DNA of 64,000 bases from Bryobacterales bacterium (GTDB taxonomy: Bacteria; Acidobacteriota; Terriglobia; Bryobacterales; Bryobacteraceae): contig JADKID010000015.1 of NCBI GenBank assembly GCA_016721425.1, positions 248,001-312,000 on the forward strand, given 5' to 3'. A model generated the notes under the pieces. That model saw only the letters and a list, made by a program, of their open reading frames with translations. It was not told the DNA's origin and did not search any database. Of the stretch, positions 20,118-28,315 are shown piece after piece (position 1 is the first letter of the stretch; each line of letters opens with the position of its first letter). The position numbers were made by a program, and so were the translations under genes.

Positions 20118-23100
20118 TTACGGATATATGGTAAATGTGAACGGAGTTGATAGAGCATCATCCCCATTACTAACTTCAACGGTCCAGTTTCCGGGCGCAA
20201 GTCTACCGCCAAGAGGTACCGTGATTTGCGTCAGTGACTCCCCAGTGACGGGAAAGCCACTCCCGTCCAAGTTCCAAACCCACAACTCAACATTGGGATT
20301 GGCGACGCTAACGAACCGGAGATCACTGGTGGTGTACTTGGCAAAACCGTGCCCATGTACAGTAATCGTGCTGTTGACATGGACGGAACTCCCAGACTCA
20401 TTGACAACATCATTGACAATTGGACGTAGTCCAATCGTGATGTTCTTCGACACGCTCGCGTTGGCCAGGAGCCCGTTATAGCCTGTGAGAGTCACCGTCT
20501 TCTCCCCTGGGGTGAGGAAATCGGTCAACCTTCGGTTCGCGCAACTGCCGACCAGTCCCGGCCCGATATCGACTTTGCTTTCCCAACACTCACGAGTACG
20601 ATCGCCGAGCTCACCATCGAAGTTGAAACTCAACGATGTCACGTCTGCCGCACCCCAAGTTACCTCTGGATTCTGGCTTATTGTGAAATAAGTATCCTCG
20701 ATCGTGATGGCCAATACTGGAGTGGGCGCTGCGGGGCAGCTCAGAGAATTATACTTGTAGTAAGTTGTCAGAGCCGTCCAGCTCGGCTTGTCGGCTCCCA
20801 CTCGATTGATCAGCCCCCAGAATCCGCGCCATGCCAATTCGTGGCCGGTAAAACTCCAGGGTGTCTGAGACCAAAGCTCGTATGGATCGTACATCGCCCA
20901 ATAGGCGAACTTGTTGATCCCCAATCCGGTGTAAGCGCAAAGAGCGTTGTTGAGCCACTGCGACTGCCCCTCCAATGTCGCGGATGGCAGTTGGCTGTCC
21001 TCCCTACTGGCCGTCAACATGGAGGTTCCATTGGGGGCGTCGGCTGCAGACGACGAAGTGGCGAACTCATGAATGAACATCTTGGACACTGGAACCGATA
21101 CCCCGCCCGCTACCGGCGTTCCCGCTAGGGCAAACAAAGCCGCCCGTAGGTCGGACGTGTTGGGCGCGTAACCTGTAGGCATATAGTAATCCGGGTCCTT
21201 CTGGAAACCATATCTCAAAGTTAGTTCGTCCCTCATTCTCTTGGCGATAGTCTGACTCTCGGCGATGTTCCAGGCATAGCCCCCTGCAGGCCTTGGCAGG
21301 ATTGAGGGAACCGAATTGCTCCTCGGATAATCCGGGGGGGGGAGAAGGGGTTGGCTTGGGTCCGTGAACCACATCTTGAGGCCAACACCGACTGCCGCCT
21401 GCATCCCATATGTTTGATTCGCGTTCTTTACGGCGTCGTCCAGGCCTTTGTAGGATCTTCCCCACGCCTCGGGAGAATTGCCATCGCCGCGGACTCCCGG
21501 ATATGGCTCCGGATCCCAAGACCAGTTGAGACCCCAGAACAGAATGTTCCGATGATTAGGAGATAGTCCGTTGACGAAGTAGTTCATCCAGCTGACGTGC
21601 TCAGCGGAAATGGCTGCATCCTCAGCCGATGACGAGGAATGAATTATCCTCTGCTTGACACAGCCGTTCGCGAAGTGAAGCGCCACGAAAAGATTCTTGG
21701 CTTCCGCCAAGGCTAGGAACTCCTCCAGTGCCGCCCATTGTGTATTGCCGGAGGCACCTGGCGTCAGACGCGGATCCACGGAGCTGTCCGTATAGGGTGC
21801 TTGAGCGCAAGAGTAAAAGCCTGATGGTTCGCCAGCATTGACCATCTTGAGTGCCGTCTTGTCCCAAAGATACAAATGCAGGACATTGAAGCCGTTGACT
21901 CTCAGTCGCTCAAGATCCAACGCAGCCATGTCCTTAACCAACATGCCGGCCGTCGCGTCGAAGGTATACCAGTCATAGAGCATTCGGAAGTACGAATGTC
22001 GTCGAGGTGAATAGGTAATCCCCTTCCAGACTGTGGGGATAGCGATCGGCGTAACGATTTGTAGCGGTTGTGACGAAGTTCCCACATAGTCTCCCACTGT
22101 GATTGTGATTGGTCCCGCAGTGGCATTTGGAGGCACGATGAACTTGATGGACTTCATTGTCCACTGTGTTGGTGTTATGATCGTGTCATTGACTTTCACC
22201 AAACCCTGTTGAATCCCAAAGCTCCCGCCGACAACTGTCACTTCGGTGCCCGGCGCGGCTGGACTTGGCGAAAAGCTAGAAATTGTTGGAGTCGCAGTCC
22301 AATAGCGGCTGCCCAACCCCTCAGCAACCCCGTAGTTGTCCCATACGATCCATGCAATGGAGTGTAATCCGGCTGCGTAACTAGTCGGATCAAATTTGGA
22401 TGGTAGGGACGAACCGCCTGGGCCGTAGCTATTCGCGTAGTTAGGGAAAATCCCGAAGACGTCAGGTCTTGGCTGACCATAGCTTGGATGATCTATGATT
22501 TGGCCGTCGACCATCAATTCGAGTGAAGTTCCGTTGTTCAGGATCATCTTCGGCTGGGGTGTCAGTGCCCACCCATTGACCGAGAAGGAAGAACTAGTTA
22601 AGATTTGTCCGCTTGCGGGCGCATCCAGAGTGCCGAATGGCTTGATGGAGGCGGCGTTATTGACTGTGATGATCTTCTGTCCCAAAAGGCTTGCCGTACC
22701 TCCTCCAGTTGCAATGGCCGTAATCGTGTATTGCCCATTTCCCATCACAGGCGGACTGTTGGTACCAGGCAGAGCGTTGGACAACATTAGATATCCCCAC
22801 CCAGCTCTATTTCCATAGGTGAACGTCGGATAGCAATTCGCCACGTCCGGCCGAGCGCCAAGTACAAACGTAGCGTCTCCGATATAGACCAGTTGCAGAC
22901 CCAGGATAGTCTGGTAGGTTTGTTCCGTAGGCAGGCGGTTTCGGTATATCTTGACGGTTGTCGCGGCTGGATTGGGACTTAACGCCCAACCACTAACGTT
23001 GATTGCTCCGGCTAGATTAGATGCCCCGTTTGTCGGCGTATCGACATTGCCCCAGGGCACCGATTGGGGCGGCGGGCAAGCGGCCATTTGCCCAGGAAGC

Positions 23101-23159
23101 CCGGCGCTCAAAAGGAAAAGGACGAAGACCAGCCTACGGCATGCAGGTGTATGTTTCAT
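20118..23159 (-). CDS. Large secreted protein: TIG domain(s) plus glycosidase-like TIM barrel
   Basis: 1013 residues with a signal peptide (to about residue 26) and aggaa six bases before ATG. Order: two repeated beta modules (NVSGWALSPNPAATTVKIY and SVNGWALTPQPKM, roughly 50-150 and 185-290); an IPT/TIG module (ISSFSPSPAAPGTEVTVVGGSFG, ~300-375); a TIM-barrel-like segment (~390-800) with LYLWDKTALKMV, NLFVALHFANGC, ILFWGLNWSWDPEP and MFIHEFATSSS resembling beta strands and acid residues of clan A glycosidases; and a C-terminal second TIG-like module. The acid pair (Glu/Asp in WSWDPEP, Glu in FIHEFA) is a candidate catalytic couple, not proven. Lies between two other secreted proteins in one cluster. 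Confidence 0.75.
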   Translation of the reverse strand: MKHTPACRRLVFVLFLLSAGLPGQMAACPPPQSVPWGNVDTPTNGASNLAGAINVSGWALSPNPAATTVKIYRNRLPTEQTYQTILGLQLVYIGDATFVLGARPDVANCYPTFTYGNRAGWGYLMLSNALPGTNSPPVMGNGQYTITAIATGGGTASLLGQKIITVNNAASIKPFGTLDAPASGQILTSSSFSVNGWALTPQPKMILNNGTSLELMVDGQIIDHPSYGQPRPDVFGIFPNYANSYGPGGSSLPSKFDPTSYAAGLHSIAWIVWDNYGVAEGLGSRYWTATPTISSFSPSPAAPGTEVTVVGGSFGIQQGLVKVNDTIITPTQWTMKSIKFIVPPNATAGPITITVGDYVGTSSQPLQIVTPIAIPTVWKGITYSPRRHSYFRMLYDWYTFDATAGMLVKDMAALDLERLRVNGFNVLHLYLWDKTALKMVNAGEPSGFYSCAQAPYTDSSVDPRLTPGASGNTQWAALEEFLALAEAKNLFVALHFANGCVKQRIIHSSSSAEDAAISAEHVSWMNYFVNGLSPNHRNILFWGLNWSWDPEPYPGVRGDGNSPEAWGRSYKGLDDAVKNANQTYGMQAAVGVGLKMWFTDPSQPLLPPPDYPRSNSVPSILPRPAGGYAWNIAESQTIAKRMRDELTLRYGFQKDPDYYMPTGYAPNTSDLRAALFALAGTPVAGGVSVPVSKMFIHEFATSSSAADAPNGTSMLTASREDSQLPSATLEGQSQWLNNALCAYTGLGINKFAYWAMYDPYELWSQTPWSFTGHELAWRGFWGLINRVGADKPSWTALTTYYKYNSLSCPAAPTPVLAITIEDTYFTISQNPEVTWGAADVTSLSFNFDGELGDRTRECWESKVDIGPGLVGSCANRRLTDFLTPGEKTVTLTGYNGLLANASVSKNITIGLRPIVNDVVNESGSSVHVNSTITVHGHGFAKYTTSDLRFVSVANPNVELWVWNLDGSGFPVTGESLTQITVPLGGRLAPGNWTVEVSNGDDALSTPFTFTIYP

Positions 23160-23166
23160 TTGATTC

Positions 23167-23652
23167 CTACTTCAGTTTCGTCGTGATCTCAGGAGCCGCC
23201 GTCACTCGTACGATGATTGGGGACGAGCCGGGTTGGTAGAACACCAAGTCAAAGTCGCCCTTAAAGGCGTTCGCGACATGCCAATAGAAGATCCCCGCCT
23301 TGCTGTCCAGGGACGCCCCGACTGGGAGAGGCGAACATTTCGAATCAACCATCAGGCACGCTATATGATCAGCAGATACGTTTCGCGGAAGTCTCACCAC
23401 AACCCGCTCCCACTGCCGGGTACTCATGCGTGCGACGCCAGCGACATCTGTTGAAGCGCTTTCAGCGGAGAAAGTTTCCGGTCGATCAACCCGCTGAAAA
23501 CCTCGTCGAATCTCGACGGAGCTCCCGAAGAGACGTTTCCCTGAGGCCATTGCCGCCTCGATGTCAGCCGCATCCTTCGCAGTTATCTGCGTTTGGGCAC
23601 ATAGGCCCCCGGCAGCAAACGATGCCAGCACTACTAATATCAGTGCCTTCAT
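23167..23652 (-). CDS. Small secreted protein of unknown function
   Basis: 161 residues from ATG at 23652, selected because aggtgag lies seven bases upstream; a GTG at 23664 is also in frame. Signal peptide MKALILVVLASFAAGGLCAQ. The mature protein is about 140 residues, beta-rich, with a Cys pair (HIACLMVDSKC) and no known motif. Seven bases separate its stop from the start of the 1013-residue protein, so the two are co-transcribed; it may chaperone or accompany that protein. Confidence 0.75.
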   Translation of the reverse strand: MKALILVVLASFAAGGLCAQTQITAKDAADIEAAMASGKRLFGSSVEIRRGFQRVDRPETFSAESASTDVAGVARMSTRQWERVVVRLPRNVSADHIACLMVDSKCSPLPVGASLDSKAGIFYWHVANAFKGDFDLVFYQPGSSPIIVRVTAAPEITTKLK

Positions 23653-23833
23653 TGAGATGCTCACCTTTCTGTGTGGTCAAGTAATAGTCGAATCGCTCTG
23701 AATCGCCAGGCCAACATTCCCGTTAGCAAGTGAAGACGACACCGATGAGCGACGACTTGCGCTCGTTGTTCCGATTGTTAAGCTCGTGTTGTAACAGGAA
23801 AACCAGACCTGGTTATCGTATGACGAGTACAGT

Positions 23834-25189
23834 GTGGCACCGTATTGTCGCGCTGTCAAGCCTGTTATGGGAAATCGGTTATGGGATTTCCACAAGGACA
23901 CAATCGTGGCTTGCATGCAGGTTCCGGGAGAAGGTGGAACGAAAGACATCCGGAAATCTGAGTTTCTGGCTCATCTGCAGGGACTGGAGCAGTTGAGGTG
24001 GTGGTTGATGGCCTCGAAAGTGGAACCGGTGGCGATGAAATCGACTGGTGTTTACTGGAAGCCGGTGTGGCATGTATTGGCGGGGCGGTTTCCCCTGCTG
24101 TTGGCCAGTCCAACCCACATGAGGAACATCCCGGGCCGAAAGACGGACCGGAAGGATGCCGAGTAGACTGCCGACCTGCACGCGCACGGTTTGCTGAAGC
24201 CGAGCTTTGTGCCGCGAGCCGAAATCCAGGAGTCGCGGGATCTCACGCGGATGCGGGTGAAGTTAAAAGAGGAATACAACCGGATCCACAACCGCATCCA
24301 CAAGGTACTGGAAGATGCCAACATCAAGCTCGACATGGTGGCCAAAGACATTTTCGGAGTGACCGGACGGCTGATTATCCGGGCGCTGATCGAAGGTCAG
24401 GACAGTGCTGAATGGCTGGCTGACAAAGCCCGGGGGAGTCTGCGGGGGCGGCGCGAGGAACTGCGCGTGGTGCTTCGCGTCCACGTGACCGAGCATCACC
24501 GCTTCCTGTTGCGGGAGTTGGGGGATGAAGTCGAGACTGTCGAACGTCGGATTGCCACGCTGGAGATGCTCATGGCTGGGAAGATGGAACCAGTCAGCGT
24601 ACAGATCGAACGACTGACGACGATTCCGGGTATCGACCTGATCGCGAGTTGGGCGCTGATTGCGGAGTTGGGCACATACATGACCGTATTCCCGGACGCC
24701 CAGCACGCGGCAAGTTGGGCCGGGCTGGTTCCAGGCAGCTTTGAGAGCGCCGGCAAGCGCAAGAGCAGCCGGACACGGAAAGGCAACCGCTGGATTCGGC
24801 GCGAACTTTGCCAGTCAGCCTGGGCGGTCTCTCACAAGAAGAGCTGCTATTTGACGGCGTGCTTCCATAGTCATGTGGCACGAGCCGGGGTGAAGAAGGC
24901 CATTGTGGCAACGGCCCATCAGATGCTGATTCTCGCCTACCACATACTGCGGGACGGGACCTCCTACCGCGAACAGGGCGGCGACTATTTCGACCGCCTG
25001 AATCCGGAAGAGACCTAGCGCCGGCTCACGGAACGGCTGCACCGGATGGGCTTTGAGCTGGTCCTGACGCCGTTGAGCGCTCCGCAGGGCAGCCCGTCAG
25101 AGGCGGTGCAGGAGCCACCACCCCGCTGCCGCGCCGGGCGACCCTGCAAATGCGCCGAACGCGCAATCGTTTGCAGACACAGGCACTAA
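23834..25189 (+). mobile_element. IS110-family transposase, interrupted by two in-frame TAG codons
   Basis: DEDD-type serine/RuvC-like recombinase of IS110 elements. The N-terminal RuvC-like domain shows DFHKDTIVACM (first catalytic Asp), STGVYWKPV and GRKTDRKDAE; the C-terminal Tnp-20 domain shows LTTIPGIDLIASWALIAELG, FPDAQHAASWAGLVPG, the SAGKRKSSRTRKGN segment and KKAIVATAHQMLILAYHIL. A TAG at 24164-24166 replaces the tryptophan expected after DRKDAE, and a second TAG at 25016-25018 precedes RRLTERLHRMGFELVLTPL, the family's usual tail, which ends at TAA 25187. The frame is otherwise intact over 1.3 kb. No terminal inverted repeats are seen, as is normal for IS110; exact ends are unknown. 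The start (23834 or 23867) is uncertain. Confidence 0.88.
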
Positions 25190-25276
25190 GAACTCGGAGT
25201 TTTCAAGGGAACGAGCGAAGCGCGGGGCCGGATTGTGGTGAGGTCCTGACGCCCGGAAAGTGCGGCGTAGCTGCAA

Positions 25277-25867
25277 TTGGTTACCGGGAATGAATTCGGC
25301 CACTATTGGGCTACTGGAGATGCGGACAGCGTGCTGGGTCTTGACTCCGGCCGACTCGCGGCCACCACGATCCCGATTGGAACCGGCTGGCCTCTCGGCG
25401 CCTGCATGGAGGCGCGCGGCAAGCAGGTTCTGTGGGTGAAGCAGAAGCCCGAGGTTCTGGCTGCACTGAGGGACCAGGCGATGATCCAGAGCGCCGAGTC
25501 GTTGAACCGGATCGAAGGGGTGACGGTGCCCGCCAACCGGCTTCCCCCTCTGGTTCTGGGCGGCGCCAAACCGCGCGACCGCTCGGAAGAAGATCTTGCG
25601 GGGTACCGCCGGGCGCTCGACTGGATTTTCAGCCGCAAGCGCCCTGTCTCGATCACGCCAGACGTCATCCGTCGCCTGCGTGCGCCTGCCCAGGGAGGCC
25701 ATTCCGGTGATGCGGGCGAATGGAAGCAGCGGGACAACGAGATCGTGGAGATTCTCGCGAACGGCGGGCGGCGCCGATTATGTGCCGGCGGCTTCGTATT
25801 CGCCGACTGGCGGAGTGAGCGAGCTCACACCGGGCAACGGATTCGTGGAAAAGTGAGAATACAGTGA
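25277..25867 (+). pseudogene. Fic/DOC family protein, N-terminal fragment
   Basis: Fic proteins AMPylate targets through an HPFxxGNGR motif. This frame carries only the N-terminal regulatory part: WVKQKPEVLAALRDQAMIQ, AESLNRIEGVTVPANRLPP (the alpha-inhibitory/SxxxEG-like segment), KPRDRSEEDLAGYRRALDWI and GGHSGDAGEWKQRDNEIVEI. After ILANGG the similarity stops; the catalytic Fic core and the HPF motif are absent, and the reading frame drifts (the next frame gives a short tail to a stop near 25855). No convincing start codon precedes the conserved region. It lies just downstream of the IS110 copy, which may mark the rearrangement. Confidence 0.7.
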
Positions 25868-26168
25868 CAAGCGAGGCCAGGTGAGACGGATTGCGCTGGG
25901 GACGGCGGCGGTGGAGACCAATGCCGGGGAGTGGTTGTTTAGCCACTGCGCTGGAGTCACGGGCTCGACGGAGTGCACCACCAATGACGACAACCTGCGG
26001 AGCCAGACCGTCAACCCGTTGGGCAAGACGCAGAGCGACGGCCCGGAGACGGCTCCGGACGGATAGATGGCAACGGAATCCATCTGGCCTTTGGCTCGGC
26101 CGTTCCAAGGCTGCAACAGCGATCGACTATCTGAGGCTCTCTCTCGTCGATGTGGCACAAGGAGAACG
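25868..26168. other. Intergenic stretch without a recognisable gene
   Basis: About 300 bases between the Fic fragment and the end of the VWFA gene. Short open frames on both strands have no recognisable content. Possibly more debris from the gene that followed Fic. Confidence 0.35.
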
Positions 26169-27038
26169 TCACTGCGGCAGCACGGGGAGTTTGTGTTGAT
26201 AACGCAGATTCACCCCGCGGTGCGCAACGCCTGGACGCCACCGCAAATCCAGTGCGTGGACCTCTGCAGAACCGCATTGTTGCGCCGGATTCAAGTCCAG
26301 CACGTAATCAGGCCGGACCCGTACCCCAGCCATGACGCGCGGCAGCTTGTTGAATCGCTGCACCTCCCAAATGTCACCTCCGCTATCGATCGCGACTCGC
26401 GTCAGCTCGTACTGAGTCGGCGCGAAGTCATCCGGAGTGCGCGAGTAGAGACTCACGACGTAGGTTGGAATGTGAGCCGAGAGGATCTTAGCCTTCACGG
26501 TTTTTGCAGGGATGTCGCTTGCCACGTCGTCGTTCGAGAAGATTACGAGGAGCGCGCGATTCGGATTCCTGGCGTTCTCCAGATACCGCAGCGCAAAATC
26601 TATCCCGTCGTAGAGATGCGCTCGCCGCTTAGTCTCAGGCAGAGACACACTGGAGACAACTGCACCCGGATCCGACGTGAACCCGACGCCGAGAGCTGGG
26701 CGTTCCAGACTATTCACCGTAAAAACCTCGTCGCCGGGGCGGATCTGGGTCAGAAATGCCCTCAACGCGGCTTGGACTTCCGGAACGTGCTGGAGCATGT
26801 ACCTGGTAGGCTGCAGGACGATACCCACGGACACGGCGCCGTCCTCGCGCCTCAGCGCCGTGGATGGAATTGCCTTCCCGTCGCACGTCACTTCCAGATG
26901 CTGGGGCAGCAGCGGCCACGCCTCAGTGCCCGCCTCCGCGGCGATCGGCAGGCTCAACACAGCACTTTTTTCTGGCGTAGCCGCCACGGCGAATCCCGTC
27001 AGCAGTGCGATCCCGACAACCGATCCCGCGGCTCTCAT
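26169..27038 (-). CDS. VWFA-related protein (acidobacterial type)
   Basis: 289 residues, signal peptide to about residue 19 (GFAVAA). A von Willebrand factor A-like fold is visible: VSVGIVLQPTRYM (strand 1, in place of the usual VGLVIDNSGSM), LTQIRPGDEVFTVN, LYDGIDFALRYL, RALLVIFSNDD and VVSLYSRTP. The canonical MIDAS DxSxS is replaced by QPTRY, so metal-ion-dependent adhesion is doubtful. The type resembles the VWFA-related domain proteins abundant in Acidobacteriota. It is the last gene of the efflux operon, its start overlapping the TolC stop by four bases. Confidence 0.85.
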   Translation of the reverse strand: MRAAGSVVGIALLTGFAVAATPEKSAVLSLPIAAEAGTEAWPLLPQHLEVTCDGKAIPSTALRREDGAVSVGIVLQPTRYMLQHVPEVQAALRAFLTQIRPGDEVFTVNSLERPALGVGFTSDPGAVVSSVSLPETKRRAHLYDGIDFALRYLENARNPNRALLVIFSNDDVASDIPAKTVKAKILSAHIPTYVVSLYSRTPDDFAPTQYELTRVAIDSGGDIWEVQRFNKLPRVMAGVRVRPDYVLDLNPAQQCGSAEVHALDLRWRPGVAHRGVNLRYQHKLPVLPQ

Positions 27039-28315
27039 CTGAGATCCCCTGTCTGGAACGCCAACAAGGCCCGCTGTCCCTGATAGTCGAACTTGGCGCT
27101 GACTTGTGCGATCTGTGCGCGCGTGACGTTCAGCTGGGCCTGGGTCAATTCCACAATGCTGCTGAGGCCGAGTTGATATCTTGCCTGCGCCAGGCTCAGG
27201 GATTCTTCGGATTGCTGAAGCAATTGGGCGGTCAACTGAAGCCGCTGATACGCATTTACAGCCGCCAGATAGGCCACACGCACATCCCTGGCAACTCTGT
27301 TCTCAGCGTCCCGCGCCAACTGAAGGGCGGCCTCGGTTTTTGCCTGCGCCTCATTCCGACGCGCCGAGAAGAGCCCGCCGTTGAAGATTGGGATGTCCAT
27401 GTTGACGCCGGACGCCGCCCAATGGCCCTGGAATCGGTCTGTGTGCAGCGTCGCCACGCCGGTGTTGGCGATCGCGCTCACCGTGGGATAGCGCAGCGCC
27501 CTTTCTGCGCGTTCCAGTTTCGCGGCCGCTTCCGCTTCGAGCCGCGCCTGCTTCAGCTCCGGGCGGTTCTTCAGCGCTTCATCGATCAGGCCATCCACTG
27601 TGGTAGCCAGATTTCCAGGCACTGGGTCTTCCACCAGTTCGTAGCTTTCCTGGACGCTGACACCGAGAGCGTTCGCCAGATCCGCCAGCGTGGATCGCTC
27701 TTCATTCTCGGCGTTGGACAGCAACAGCATCGCCTCTTCCAGGTTCACGCGCGCAAATGTCACGTCGAGCGCAGAACGCAGCTTGCTCTCCTGGAGTGCC
27801 TTGGCCTGATCGGCCACCAGACTCCTTGCAGCCACCGTCGCTTTGGCCACCCGGAGAACCCGCTGCGCACGCAGCGCCGCGTAGTAGCTGCGATCTACCT
27901 GCAACAGCACCTGGGCCCGCGTCGTGTTGGAGAACTCCTCCTGCGCCTGGGCGCGAAGGTCGGCGCTGCCGGCCAGATTGCGCGTACGGCCGAAGTCGGT
28001 GATCAACTGACTCACTGTCGCGCTGGAAGCCACGCGGTTGAACACCGACGGCGAGTTCAATCCGCCGGCAAATAGACGCGCTTCCTCGCTGGTCATGCCC
28101 GCGGCGGTCATGGACGCCGACACGGTCGGCATCAGCCGTGACCGTACCTGCTTCGGTACCTCCAATGCCGCGCGCTGCAACGCCTTCGCCGATTGCAGCG
28201 CCGGATGGTGGCTGAGCGCCATGGACTCGGCGTCCCGCAGCGTGAGCCGGCGCGGTTGCGGCGCAGCCGCTGCGAGCCCAGCGAACAGAATCGCCGTCAA
28301 TAGCCGCCTATGCAT
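27035..28315 (-). CDS. TolC-family outer membrane efflux protein
   Basis: Forms the outer membrane duct of a tripartite exporter. 426 residues: signal peptide (residues 1-18), then LTLRDAESMALSHHPAL, the classic TolC N-terminal repeat opening, and a second repeat starting around IDEALKNRPELKQARLEAEAA. Long amphipathic helices with the ARYQLGLSSIVELTQAQLN block at the end of repeat 2 complete the pattern. Its start overlaps the end of the RND pump gene by 8 bases, and it completes the RND-adaptor-TolC set. Confidence 0.95.
   Translation of the reverse strand: MHRRLLTAILFAGLAAAAPQPRRLTLRDAESMALSHHPALQSAKALQRAALEVPKQVRSRLMPTVSASMTAAGMTSEEARLFAGGLNSPSVFNRVASSATVSQLITDFGRTRNLAGSADLRAQAQEEFSNTTRAQVLLQVDRSYYAALRAQRVLRVAKATVAARSLVADQAKALQESKLRSALDVTFARVNLEEAMLLLSNAENEERSTLADLANALGVSVQESYELVEDPVPGNLATTVDGLIDEALKNRPELKQARLEAEAAAKLERAERALRYPTVSAIANTGVATLHTDRFQGHWAASGVNMDIPIFNGGLFSARRNEAQAKTEAALQLARDAENRVARDVRVAYLAAVNAYQRLQLTAQLLQQSEESLSLAQARYQLGLSSIVELTQAQLNVTRAQIAQVSAKFDYQGQRALLAFQTGDLR

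Noticed and set aside
23834..25189. Programmed recoding of TAG in the IS110 gene
   Set aside because: No suppressor tRNA or recoding structure seen, and neighbouring loci are decaying, so simple loss of function is more likely.
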